Shown here in pieces: positions 45,264 to 53,653 of a stretch of DNA of 64,000 bases. Origin of the DNA: Streptomyces buecherae. GTDB taxonomy: Bacteria > Actinomycetota > Actinomycetes > Streptomycetales > Streptomycetaceae. Numbering within the stretch: position 1 is the first letter of the stretch; every line of letters begins with the position of its first letter. The translations under genes were made by a program, and so were the position numbers. The stretch is from the NCBI RefSeq assembly GCF_014295035.1, contig NZ_CP060404.1:8348501-8412500 (forward strand), in the 5' to 3' direction. The notes under the pieces were generated by a model. The model was given only the letters and a program-made list of their open reading frames with translations, ran no database searches and was not told the DNA's origin.

Positions 45264-46028
45264 TCAGGCGCGCGGGCCGAGGAAGAGGCCGCCGCTCGCG
45301 TCGATGACCTGGCCGGTGACCCAGCGGGCGGCGTCGGAGGCGAGGAAGGTCACGACATCGGCGACGTCGTCGGGCCCTCCCAGCCGGTTGAGGGCCGTCA
45401 GGCCTGCGACCTGTTCGGTGAGGCCCGGCGCGTCGAACGCCGCCCCGTTGGTCGCCGTCCTGGTGGCTCCGGGGGCGACCGCGTTCACGGTGATGCCTCG
45501 CGCGCCGAGCTGGTTGGCGAGGGTTCTGCTCATCGCCTCGACCGCGGCCTTGGTCATGGCGAAGGACGTCTGGGTGGGGTTGGCCATACGGGTCGCCACC
45601 GACGAGATCGTGATGATCCGCCCGCCATCGCGGAGCAGCGGGAGCGCGCGCTCGATGATGAAGTAGGGCGCCCGCACGTTCACGGCGAACAGGCGGTCGA
45701 ACTCGGCCGGCGTGGTGACGCCGAGCGGACCGGCCGGTGGGGCCGCCGCGTTGTTGACGAGGATGTCGAGCGGCTGGCCCGCCAGGCCAGCCCGGGCCCC
45801 CGCGACGAGGGTGTCGGCGTCGCCGTCCACGCCCAGCTCGGCCCGCACGGCAAGGCCGCGTCCACCAGCGCGTTCTATCTCCTCCACGGTCGACGCAGCC
45901 CCGCTCTCATCCGTGCCGAAGTGCACGACGACCAGGGCGCCCTCGGCCGCGAGTCGCGCCGCGATCGCCTGCCCGATACCACGCGACGCCCCTGTCACCA
46001 CGGCCGTCTTGCCCATAAGCACACCCAT
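45264..46028 (-). CDS. Short-chain dehydrogenase (3-oxoacyl-ACP reductase-like)
   Basis: A 254-residue classical SDR. Cofactor motif TGASRGIG (about residues 12-19), NNAA, catalytic Ser in ITISSVAT, and a FAMTKAAVE segment in which Phe takes the place of the usual Tyr of YxxxK (SFAMTKAAV). VNAVAPGATRT and the end WVTGQVIDASGG are typical. Loss of the catalytic Tyr would matter for activity and deserves notice; the substrate is unknown. The ATG at 46028 follows AGAGG. It is divergent from a TetR gene across a perfect palindrome. Confidence 0.85.
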   Translation of the reverse strand: MGVLMGKTAVVTGASRGIGQAIAARLAAEGALVVVHFGTDESGAASTVEEIERAGGRGLAVRAELGVDGDADTLVAGARAGLAGQPLDILVNNAAAPPAGPLGVTTPAEFDRLFAVNVRAPYFIIERALPLLRDGGRIITISSVATRMANPTQTSFAMTKAAVEAMSRTLANQLGARGITVNAVAPGATRTATNGAAFDAPGLTEQVAGLTALNRLGGPDDVADVVTFLASDAARWVTGQVIDASGGLFLGPRA

Positions 46029-46054
46029 GTTGTCGACCTCTCGCACGCAGTTTC

Positions 46055-46069
46055 TGTTAGTCACTAACA
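46055..46069. promoter_or_regulatory. TetR operator, perfect 15-base palindrome
   Basis: TGTTAGTCACTAACA is a perfect inverted repeat around a central C, midway between the divergent SDR (start 46028) and TetR (start 46089) genes. It is the likely binding site for autoregulation and SDR control. Confidence 0.75.
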
Positions 46070-46088
46070 TCACGGTAGTGTCTATCAC

Positions 46089-46718
46089 ATGAGTGAGCGG
46101 AAACCGACCCTCCGGGAACGACAGCGAACCGAGACCCGACGCGCGATCCAGACGCACGCGGTGCGCCTGTTCACCGGCCACGGCTACGACGCCGTACCGG
46201 TGGCCGACATCGCTGCCGCCGCCGGCGTCTCGGCCATGACCGTGTACCGGCACTTCCCCACCAAGGAAGACCTCGTCCTGCTGGACCAACCCACCCTCCT
46301 CATCGCCGAGCGGGTCGCCGCCTCGTCCCCGACACACCCCCTGGTACGCCGCGTCGGCGGCGCCCTCGTGGCGGCGGCCACGGCGCTGACCGGCGACGAC
46401 GGGGGAGAAGGCGCGGCGAACAAGCGGTTCCTGCTGGACTGCCTCCGGCTCATGGTCTCCACACCCGCGCTGCGGGCCCGACACCTGGACAGCCAGTACG
46501 CGTTGCAGCAGGCGATCATCGAGGCTCTCGGACACCCAACCGATCCCGAGGCGGCGTTCGGCGCACGCGCGGCCACCAGTGCCTGTCTGGCCGTCATGCA
46601 CACGGCGCTGACCCGGTGGGCCGACGACGACGGGCGCACAAGCCTTCCCGACCTCATCGAGCGGGGACTCGTCGCGTCATTCGGTCAGGACGCGGTCGCC
46701 GCCGACCGGTCAGACTGA
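46089..46718 (+). CDS. TetR-family repressor
   Basis: A 209-residue TetR protein. DNA-binding domain about 10-60: AIQTHAVRLFTGHGYDAV, VADIAAAAGVSAMTVYRHFPTKEDL. The C-terminal ligand domain is helical (KRFLLDCLRLMVSTPAL). It is divergent from an SDR, the standard layout in which the repressor senses a substrate of the neighbouring oxidoreductase. The ATG at 46089 has no clear ribosome site and may be close to leaderless. Confidence 0.9.
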   Translation: MSERKPTLRERQRTETRRAIQTHAVRLFTGHGYDAVPVADIAAAAGVSAMTVYRHFPTKEDLVLLDQPTLLIAERVAASSPTHPLVRRVGGALVAAATALTGDDGGEGAANKRFLLDCLRLMVSTPALRARHLDSQYALQQAIIEALGHPTDPEAAFGARAATSACLAVMHTALTRWADDDGRTSLPDLIERGLVASFGQDAVAADRSD

Positions 46719-47039
46719 ACCGGCTGGCGAGCGTCGGCCCCTGACCGCTGTCGCCGCGTCTCGGCTCCGCGACACCGAGCCAGACTGCCTCCCGACCACG
46801 CGGCGCGGGGGGAATGCCGCGACGGCCTCGGGTGGCGCGTCCCCGGTGTCACCGCGATGCCCTAACCGCCACGCGGCGGTCAGGGCGGTGACGACCGAAG
46901 GACGCGGCGGAAGCGTACCCGCGCGCGAGCGCACGGAACCGGTGCGCGTGCGATGCTCCGCGTTGTCCGCCGCCGGGTGTCATGCTGCGCGTCGCGGGGC
47001 GCTTCGGCTTGTCGGTTGTTACGGGGCTGGGAGCCGGGC
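46719..47039. other. Intergenic region with hairpin
   Basis: About 320 bases with no gene. CCCTAACCGCC (46860-46870) and GGCGGTCAGGG (46875-46885) form a stem with one mismatch that could end transcription. Confidence 0.4.
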
Positions 47040-47486
47040 CTATGTGTGCATGCCACCGTCGACCGGGGGTGTGGCTCCGGTGATGTAGGAGGCGCGGTCG
47101 CTGAGGAGCCAGGCGGCGGCTTGGGCGATCTCGGTGGGGTGGGCTGCGCGGCGTAGCGGGGTACGGGTGTTGCACTGGTCGATGATGCCGGGGGAGTGCT
47201 GGTCCCACGTGTACATCATGTCGTTGAGCGTGGTACCGGGGGCGATGGCGTTGACGCGGATACCTTCCGGGCCGTAGCTGATGGCGGCGGATTCGGTGAG
47301 GCTGTTGAGCGCTCGCTTCATGGCGCCGTAGGCCGGGAATGCGGGGTTGCCGATGAGGCTGCCGATGGACGAGTTGTTGCGATGGCACCGGTGCCGGCGG
47401 TGGCGCGAATGGCGGCGATCTCGGCGGTCATGGCGCGCCAAGGCCCTTTGAGGTTCACGGTGTAGAGGTGGTCGAGGTCCGCTGCG
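47040..47486 (-). pseudogene. 5'-truncated, frameshifted short-chain dehydrogenase
   Basis: Only the C-terminal half of an SDR remains. From the junction it reads DLDHLYTVNLKGPW, then a base is missing near 47379 (GAI, expected VNNSSIGS), after which SIGSLIGNPAFPAYGAMKRA, YGPEGIRVNAIAPGT and YITGATPPVDGG continue in another frame. The nucleotide-binding half with GxxxGIG is gone. The catalytic YGAMK is present. The break lies at an inverted repeat shared with the regulator remnant on the other strand. Confidence 0.8.
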
Positions 47487-47505
47487 GAGCGCGACCACCT
47501 ACACC
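47459..47505. repeat. Inverted repeat at the joint of two gene remnants
   Basis: The left arm 47459-47474 (GGTGTAGAGGTGGTCG) and right arm 47492-47505 (CGACCACCTACACC) are complementary apart from a two-base bulge. One arm codes for the SDR remnant (HLYTV) and the other for the regulator remnant (DHLHH). Confidence 0.65.
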
Positions 47506-48101
47506 ACCTGGCCGGTGCGCCACCTGGTCTGCCGGTTGGCCCCTGTCGTGAAGTGCGGCCGAGCATTCTGGACTTGTTACGGCGGCTGCCGCAGGCCGCG
47601 GCGATCGTGCTGTCCGCGACACACGAGGTGATCGCCTGGAACGACCTGGCGGCAGCTCTCTTGGGGGATTTCTCTGCCCTGCCCCGGACCGAGCGCAATC
47701 TTGTACGTCGTGCGTTTCTCGCGCCGACATCGGGGGAGTGGCGGCTGTACGACCCCTCTGACGTGGAGGCGTTCGCTCGCGCCGCGGCCCGACACCTGCG
47801 TGCCACCGCCGCCCGCTACCCCGACGATCCCGAGGTGGCCACCTTGGTGGCTGATCTCCTGACCGGCAGCGCGGAGTTCGCCCGGCTGTGGGCTGGCCAT
47901 GACGTACGCGTCGAACCCACTCTGCGTATGACCATCCACCATCCGCTGTTGGGCCCCATCACCGTCAACTGCGATGTCCTCGACATCACCGACCGAGACC
48001 AGCAAGTCGTCGTCTACACGGCTGAGCCCGGCTCTCCGGCGGAGGAGGCGCTGCGACTGCTGTCGGTGATCGGCACACAGCGCGTGGACGTGCCCGGCTG
48101 A
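47487..48101 (+). pseudogene. HTH-less MmyB-type regulator remnant
   Basis: The C-terminal ligand-binding domain (PF17765/MmyB-like) of an XRE regulator: ERDHLHHLAGAPPG at the break, VRPSILDLLRRLPQAAAIVL, HEVIAWNDLAAALLGDFSAL, SAEFARLWAGHDVR, VYTAEPGSPAEEALRLL. Complete relatives have about 80 further N-terminal residues with a helix-turn-helix; these are missing. A GTG at 47553 could start a 182-residue product. MmyB-type regulators are often divergent from an SDR gene, the same pair seen here in broken form. Confidence 0.8.
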
Positions 48102-48495
48102 GCTGAGTCAGGGCGGCTGGCCGGCTGCGGGCGGAACCAGCCGTCAGGGTGCGTCCCCTCCCCTCCCCTCCGCGCGCCGCGCCGGTGGCCTCGGCCGCGC
48201 TGCCGGGGCGGTGCCCGCCTGTCGTTGCCTGGTTGAGTGCCTGTTGGTGTTCGGCCGCTTCGACTGGTACGGCGAGCTGTCGGCGCGGGACCCGCCTCCT
48301 CGGAGGTGCTCGTAGTCCGGGTGCGGGCGGGCAACGAACACCAGGGTGCGGAGCCTTTTCTCCTGGGGTGTCGGTCGGTTGGGGCGTTGGTCGGTTGGGG
48401 GTGGGGCTCGATCGGCTTGGGACGTTGGGATCCCGGCTGTGTCATCTTGGGGGCGGTCGTGGTCTCTGGTGAGGCGTTCGGTGACGACCGGTTGG
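48102..48495. other. Intergenic region between convergent genes
   Basis: About 390 bases with no gene. The plus strand at 48366-48420 is G-rich with two copies of TCGGTTGGGG. Confidence 0.4.
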
Positions 48496-49378
48496 TCACT
48501 CGGGTGTTGCCAGGAATGGCAGGACCGCGTCGGCCATCTCAGCGGGTACTTCTTCGGCGAGGTCGTGGCCCGCGTCGAAGACGTGTCCGGTGACGTTGTG
48601 GGCTATGAATCGTGCTTGTTCTTCGTTGCGTTGGCCGATGAAGGCGGCGCCGCCGAGGGCCAGGACGGGGATGTCGAGTTTTTCCTGGGCGGCTTGCTGG
48701 TTTTGTTGTGCGTCGGTGAGCATGGCTCGATAGATGGCGAGCATGGCGCGGACGCCGCCGGGCATGGTGTAGCAGCGCACGTACTCCTCGATGGCGTCGG
48801 GGGTGGCGGTGTCGGGGTGGCTGCGCTCGTTCTTGATCATGTAGGTGATCAGTTCGCGTTCGTGACCGGCGATGAGCATCTCGGGGACGTCGGGTTGGAA
48901 GTAGAAGCCCAGATGCCACAGGTGCATGCCGCTTGAGACGTTGTGGGCGGTGAGGGCGGTGTGGTCTTCGAAGCCGAAGCCGGGGAGTAGTGCTTCGGCG
49001 AAGACGAGGTGGGTGGTGTGGTCGCGGTGGCGGGCGGCGAGTTGGTAGCCGATCACCGCGCCCCAGTCCTCGCCGATGACGGCGTAGGTCTGGTGCCCGA
49101 GGTGGGTCATCAGTTCGGCGATGTCGTCGCTCATCGTCGCGGAGTCGTAGCCGTGTGCGGGGCGGGCGGAGTCGCCGAGGCCGCGTAGGTCGGGCACGAC
49201 GACGGTGTGGTGGGGGCGTGAGCCTTGGGACCAGGTGGCGCCAGTGGTAGCCGGTCTTGGGTACGCCGTGCAGCAGTACGACGGCGGGACCGGACCCGGC
49301 CGTCCGGTAGTGAAGGCTGGTTCCGTTGACGGCGGCGCGCCCGGTGCGTAGGGGCGTGGCGGTGTGGTCGTACATCAT
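48496..49378 (-). pseudogene. Frameshifted epoxide-hydrolase-like alpha/beta hydrolase
   Basis: The two halves lie in different frames. The start (ATG 49378 or 49375 after GGAAG) reads LRTGRAAVNGTSLHYRTAG and LLHGVPKTGYHWRHLVPRL; one extra G in the run 49212-49216 shifts the frame, and the rest continues as PDLRGLGDSARPAHGYD, IGEDWGAVIGYQLAARH and FDAGHDLAEEVP. GEDWG holds the Asp nucleophile and GHD the catalytic His of the epoxide hydrolase/haloalkane dehalogenase group. Apart from the one-base shift the gene is whole (about 294 codons), so a recent mutation or a homopolymer sequencing error are both possible. A TetR gene lies upstream on the same strand. Confidence 0.78.
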
Positions 49379-49567
49379 GACGTGGTGCTTCCTTTCGTGA
49401 GTGGCATGGTCGCGGTGGGTTGGTAGGTGAGGCCGGCAGGCGGCTCCGAGCAGGCCCAAGGGGCGACGCTGCTGGGCTTGTCGTCGCGTCCGGGACGAGG
49501 ATTTTTCTTTGGCGGACGTTACAGAATCGAGGCAGGGTTGAACGGCTGCCCCGGATTTCCGGTCCTC

Positions 49568-50146
49568 TCAGTCGAGGATGGTCAGCGCGACTTCCACGAG
49601 GGGTTCGAGGGTGTGTGCGTCCGGTGTGATCTTCGACGAGACCAACAGCCCGTTGAGGAAGGTGACCAGGAACGCGGCGAGCGTATGCGGGTCGTGCCGT
49701 GCCGCGATCTCGCCCCGTTCCCTCGCGACCCGCAACACCTCGGTCAGCGCCTGCCGGCTCGCGTCCTGCATGTCGCGCACGCTGCGCCGGGTCGCCGCGT
49801 CCTGAGGTAGCCGCTCGCAGACGGCGTTGACAGCCAGACAGCCCTGCCCGTCGTTCCCGACAGCGACGCGCACGCGCTCCATGAGCAGCGTACGGATCGC
49901 TGAGCGGGCGTCCGTCCCCTCCTCCAGGCTACGCAGGGCCTCCGCTGCCAGGGTGGTGCGGTAGTGCTCCAGCGCGGCCCGGTACAAGCCGTCCTTGTCG
50001 CCGAACGCCGCGTACAGGGAACCCTGCCCGATTCCCAGGTGCTGGGTCAGGTCGCGTACGGAGGTCGCCTCGTACCCACGTGTCCAGAACAGTTCCATGG
50101 CGCGGCTCACCGCTGCCTCGGTGTCGAACTCCCGGGTCCTTGCCAT
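49568..50146 (-). CDS. TetR/AcrR-family repressor
   Basis: A 192-residue TetR protein: AAVSRAMELFWTRGYEATSV, LTQHLGIGQGSLYAAFGDKDGLYRAAL, then a helical ligand domain with VAVGNDGQGCLAVNAVCE, resembling the NemR/AcrR type that senses electrophiles through Cys. It lies upstream of the epoxide-hydrolase pseudogene on the same strand, so that gene is the likely former target. The ATG at 50146 starts MARTREFDTE. A perfect palindrome lies 21 bases upstream. Confidence 0.9.
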   Translation of the reverse strand: MARTREFDTEAAVSRAMELFWTRGYEATSVRDLTQHLGIGQGSLYAAFGDKDGLYRAALEHYRTTLAAEALRSLEEGTDARSAIRTLLMERVRVAVGNDGQGCLAVNAVCERLPQDAATRRSVRDMQDASRQALTEVLRVARERGEIAARHDPHTLAAFLVTFLNGLLVSSKITPDAHTLEPLVEVALTILD

Positions 50147-50167
50147 GGCTTCACCGTAGCCTATCTG

Positions 50168-50179
50168 GAACGATCGTTC
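50168..50179. promoter_or_regulatory. TetR operator palindrome
   Basis: GAACGATCGTTC is a perfect 12-base palindrome just upstream of the TetR start, a typical autoregulatory site for this family. Confidence 0.7.
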
Positions 50180-50580
50180 AAGAAAGAGGGCGTGGTGTGG
50201 TCACACACTGACTCGCGGGCCAGCCTCACGGCTGCTCGTTGCGCGTGTCCCGTGGGCCTGGGCACGGTTGACGAAAACTGAGTGGTGAAACGCGGCCCTG
50301 TCGTCCGTCGTCGCTGAGTTCCTCTGAGCGGTTGTTGTACGGGTGGGCCGGGGTCGCTTGTCTCTATGGACCGATGTCGGCGTGTTCAGGGTGTGGGCCT
50401 GTGCGGGTTGTGTGTCTCGCACGCGTGTGAGGGCTGGTTGGTTGGGCGGGAAGCCGTTCGGGGGTGTGCGCGCGGGGCTTGGGAAGTCCAGGTCGGGTGG
50501 GTGTCCTTCCCTGGTGGGAAGGCCGGTGCGGCCGTAGGTTGGCGCATCACAGGTCACGCTGTCGTTGACCGCGCCATCAT
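50180..50580. other. Intergenic region
   Basis: About 400 bases with no supported gene. The plus strand is rich in GTGTG/GGGTGT runs between 50340 and 50530. Confidence 0.35.
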
Positions 50581-51591
50581 GTGCTGACGACTCATGCGGA
50601 TGAAGGGCTGCTCGTTGTGCTGATCTACGCTTTCCGTGATGCTCGCGGTACCTGGTACGGCGATCCCGACGCCGCTATCCGCGACCGCCAGCCAGGTCGG
50701 GGGCTCCTGACTCTCCCGCGCGCCGCGACGGGCCAAGCCCCTGGTCTGTTCGACGGCCAGCGGGTCGAGGTTCTCTACGCGGTATGTGACCTGGAAGCGA
50801 GCCAGACAAGCTACCGACTCGACAAGGGTGACTGTTTCGTCGCGAGCCGGCGTGTTCACGAATTACTGTCTTCGGCTGACCAACGCGTGGTCACAGCTTC
50901 GGCTGCCGCGCCGGATGCGGCGACAGTGAGTGTTGAGATCAGCCGATCACGCCGTCGCTACAGCCTGCACGCCGACATCCTGGCAGAGGGCCGTGTCGAG
51001 CTCACAGTCGTTGTCTCCACCCCTGACGGCGTCATCCAGGGGGAACTGACCGGTCAAGTAGAGGCGGGTGACCTCAACGAACTTGGCCGTCTTATCGCCT
51101 CCGCTCCCGTTGCCTCCGCGGTAGAGAACGCCCCCGCTGGCACTTCCGTGGCCCCCATCAAAGCCACCCATCCTGGTCAGGCTTGGTCCCGCGAAGCCAT
51201 CGCTTACCTGGAAAAGCACTACCGAGCGGGCAAAGGGCCAGAGCAACTCGCTGCGGAGCTTGGGCGTAGCGAAGAATCCGTCCGTGGAAAGCTGTACGAC
51301 CTCGCACTCGCTCCCCACCCCAGCGACCTCCCCTCTGATCCGCGCCCTGCGGCTGAGCCGGAAGCGCCGCGGGCCTACACCGTGGAGGCGAAGCGCCGAG
51401 CACACCCCAACGCATACAAGCCCTGGGAGCCAGAGGACGATCAGCGCCTCGCCGAGCGCTGCGCCCAAGGCATCTCTCTGTCCGAGCTGTCGAAGATTTT
51501 TGGCCGCAACGAAGGCGCCATCGCGTCTCGGCTGCTGAAAATCCAAGCGCAGGGGCCGGCCGTCGAGGAGGCCTGGGAGTACGGCGGATAG
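50581..51591 (+). CDS. Hypothetical protein with two Myb/GcrA-like HTH segments
   Basis: A protein of up to 336 residues. The N-terminal 130 residues are a beta-rich domain (VLIYAFRDARGTWYGDPD, VCDLEASQTSYRL, FVASRRVHELLSS). Two HTH-like segments follow: AWSREAIAYLEKHYRAGK with ELGRSEESVRGKLYDL (about 202-245) and PWEPEDDQRLAERCAQG with FGRNEGAIASRLLKI (about 280-322). The second resembles the HTH often found in helicase or endonuclease-linked proteins. A DNA-linked role is inferred. The start may be GTG 50617, which has GAAGGG upstream. Confidence 0.7.
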   Translation: MLTTHADEGLLVVLIYAFRDARGTWYGDPDAAIRDRQPGRGLLTLPRAATGQAPGLFDGQRVEVLYAVCDLEASQTSYRLDKGDCFVASRRVHELLSSADQRVVTASAAAPDAATVSVEISRSRRRYSLHADILAEGRVELTVVVSTPDGVIQGELTGQVEAGDLNELGRLIASAPVASAVENAPAGTSVAPIKATHPGQAWSREAIAYLEKHYRAGKGPEQLAAELGRSEESVRGKLYDLALAPHPSDLPSDPRPAAEPEAPRAYTVEAKRRAHPNAYKPWEPEDDQRLAERCAQGISLSELSKIFGRNEGAIASRLLKIQAQGPAVEEAWEYGG

Positions 51592-52088
51592 GGCCGGCCG
51601 CCCGCGATTGCCAGGCTTTACCTTGCGCCGTGCACTCCCAACCCGCGTCTGGGTTGCGCCCTACGACCCAGGTCCGCCTGCCCCTTACTGGCACAAGCCC
51701 GCGGCCCAGGCGAGATCGCACACCGCCTCGCCAGCTACCCGCACACCGAAGCCGGCCGCCCGCGGGATCTGCCCGTTGACCAGTGCGCCCTCTACCCGAT
51801 CGGAAATCATCGATACGGCCCTTGCCGCGGCCCGCCGGCTGCGCCCCGCCCAGCTACCCACCGCCGCGCGCCGCGCCCGCGCCGCCAGCGACCCAGCCCA
51901 ACAACCCACACCACGGCGATGGGCCCCAACCCGCCGGAACCCCGCCCCCGAACTCGTCCGCGCCCACATCCAGGGACCGTGGGCGTTCAGCGTGCACGGC
52001 CTCACCCCCACCACGCCGCCATCTTGGTCGGCGACCACCATGGACGTCTGGCACCGCGGCTACACGAACGCGCCGGTACGCCTGAGCA
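51592..52088. other. Stretch without a clear gene
   Basis: About 500 bases. A rightward frame holds a helix-like SEIIDTALAAARRLRPAQL, but the rest is Pro/Arg-rich and no start or family is evident. Probably decayed coding DNA. Confidence 0.3.
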
Positions 52089-52331
52089 TCACCGACAGGT
52101 CCAAGAGCAGCGAGTGGATCGTGCCGCTGGGTACTCCGCCGCCTCCATGCCGCCGTCCTCGCGGTCCCGGTACGACGCCAGCCTCACGAGGTACCCCCAG
52201 CCCGTCTCGGGCTGGCGCCGCCTCCACAACCGCGCCAGGACCTCCTGCTCCGGCTGTCCAAGCGCCGGGGCGGCGGGCAGTACGAGCCGCACCGGCATCG
52301 GCTTGGGCGCCTCCTCGGAGGGTGTGGACAC
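52089..52331 (-). pseudogene. Small conserved-looking protein fragment
   Basis: An 80-codon frame from GTG 52331: MSTPSEEAPKPMPVRLVLPA, then QEVLARLWRRRQPETGWGYL and RLASYRDREDGGMEAAEY. The first 68 residues look like a real Streptomyces protein; the tail (PAARSTRCSWTCR) looks like out-of-frame sequence, so the 3' end is probably shifted or lost. The function is unknown. Confidence 0.4.
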
Positions 52332-52438
52332 GGCCCCACGGTAGGCAGCGCCGCTGGCAGCCGGCGGACGTCACCGCTCGGGCGGTTTTTCGCCGCGGCC
52401 GTAGTGGGGACGCGGGCGGCGGAGATCAGGGTTGATCC

Positions 52439-52798
52439 CTACTGCCCTGTGGCGTCCACCAGCTGCTGCCTGTGGGTGGCCGGTGTGCCGGCGCGCTCGG
52501 ATTCGTCTCGCACGAGCAGGGAGAGCAGCGAGGCCACGGACAGACCGGCTTCGGCGGGATGACGAAGCACTTTGTCCGGATCGATGCGGTAGGTGTTCGT
52601 GCGCCCTTCACGGGTGTGTGAGAGATACCCGTCTTTCTCCAGGTCGGAGATGATCCGCGCCACGGCACGCTCCGTGAGCCGGCAATGGGCGGCGATCTCG
52701 CGGATGCGGATGTTCGGGTTGTCGGCGATGGCTGCCAGCACGCGCGCGTGGCTGGTGATGAACGTCCATCCGGTGTGGGACTCAGGTACTGCGGCCAT
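52439..52798 (-). CDS. MarR-like winged-helix regulator
   Basis: A 119-residue DNA-binding protein: SHARVLAAIADNPNIRIREI, HCRLTERAVARIISDLEKDG, YLSHTREGRTNTYRID, the full winged-helix with its wing. The last 35 residues are helical and may dimerise. The start is ATG 52798 or 52807. It is divergent from a STAS protein gene, which suggests a link with stress or sigma-factor control. Confidence 0.82.
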   Translation of the reverse strand: MAAVPESHTGWTFITSHARVLAAIADNPNIRIREIAAHCRLTERAVARIISDLEKDGYLSHTREGRTNTYRIDPDKVLRHPAEAGLSVASLLSLLVRDESERAGTPATHRQQLVDATGQ

Positions 52799-52871
52799 GC
52801 CAGCCATTTTAGGGGACAGTAGTTGCCGGAAGCGTTTTGCATGACATAGTTTTCCTGTAACAGGCGACGTG

Positions 52872-52885
52872 CTCCCGTACGGGAG
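52872..52885. promoter_or_regulatory. Palindrome in the MarR/STAS intergenic region
   Basis: CTCCCGTACGGGAG is a perfect 14-base palindrome 20 bases ahead of the STAS start. It could bind the MarR-like protein or fold as a leader hairpin. Confidence 0.45.
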
Positions 52886-52905
52886 AAGCACAGAAGGAGA
52901 CCGAG

Positions 52906-53310
52906 GTGCCCTGGAACGAGGCCGCCTTGCCGGCGCGCGCGAGCAGCTCCAGCGCGACGCTGGTGCCAGAACAGGTCACTGCGCACGGCACGTACGAGTC
53001 CGAGGTGCGGCAGTACGAGTGCCGTGGGGCCTGCGTGATCGCCGCTGCCGGCGAGTACGACATGGGCTCGATCGCTGCGCTGAGCGAGGCGCTGCACACC
53101 GCGGCGAAGCAGTACCCGAAGGTCATCCTTCAGGCCAGCGACATCACCTTCGCCGACTCGACGTTCCTGAACCTGCTGCTCCTGACCCACCAGACGGGGA
53201 CGCTGCGCCTCGTCGCACCCTCAGCGCAGGTGCGACGCCTCCTCGAGGTCACTGGTGTCGACAGCATCCTGGATATCCGACAGACGATCGAGGACGCGAC
53301 CGCTTCCTGA
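52906..53310 (+). CDS. STAS-domain anti-anti-sigma factor
   Basis: A 134-residue SpoIIAA/RsbV-like protein. After a 35-residue Ala/Ser-rich leader the STAS domain runs to the end: ECRGACVIAAAGEYDMGSI, VILQASDITFADSTFLNLL with the probable phosphorylated Ser in DST, and GTLRLVAPSAQVRRLLEVTG. Such proteins bind and neutralise RsbW-type anti-sigma factors when dephosphorylated by SpoIIE-type phosphatases, two classes also present elsewhere in this window. The GTG at 52906 follows GAAGGAG. Confidence 0.88.
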   Translation: MPWNEAALPARASSSSATLVPEQVTAHGTYESEVRQYECRGACVIAAAGEYDMGSIAALSEALHTAAKQYPKVILQASDITFADSTFLNLLLLTHQTGTLRLVAPSAQVRRLLEVTGVDSILDIRQTIEDATAS

Positions 53311-53311
53311 C

Positions 53312-53339
53312 CCCCGCATTTCGGCAGCGTTATGCGGGG
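53312..53339 (+). terminator. Terminator of the STAS gene
   Basis: CCCCGCAT (53312-53319) pairs with ATGCGGGG (53332-53339), starting two bases after the stop codon. Confidence 0.75.
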
Positions 53340-53653
53340 CTGCATGCCGGAGCCAGGGCCGGGGCGAACCCGGCTGATCACGGGGGGAGAGCCTCACGAC
53401 AAGCGCGGCCTTGCGGAAACCCTGTGCTCCCTGCGGGCCAGCCCCGCCCTGCCCGCCTGCCCAACGTCTTTGACCGCTGGCGCGAGAACGACGACGGGGT
53501 CGCCCGGAGCCTCCGAGCGGCCCTGCTCGCGAGTGCTGCTCGGGCTGGGATGGCAGCGGTCACCGGCTCGGTCTGGGCTGCGCCGCACGCGGCGAGGTAG
53601 CGCTTAGCGCCCAGGGCTGCGGCGGCGTCGGCGGTGCTTGCCTGGCGGCAGGC
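53340..53653. other. Decayed DNA before the replication-relaxation fragment
   Basis: About 310 bases. One rightward frame holds VFDRWRENDDGVARSLRAAL, which looks like true protein sequence, but it has no start and soon stops. Probably a remnant of the same mobile element. Confidence 0.35.

Noticed and set aside
48366..48420. G-rich tract with two TCGGTTGGGG copies, possible G-quadruplex
   Set aside because: Only short runs in an intergenic region of high GC; no placement at a promoter or repeat array that would support a function.
51608..52435. Rightward 275-codon frame
   Set aside because: Pro/Thr/Arg-rich, partly antisense to the fragment at 52089-52331, no domain; only a short helical patch looks protein-like.
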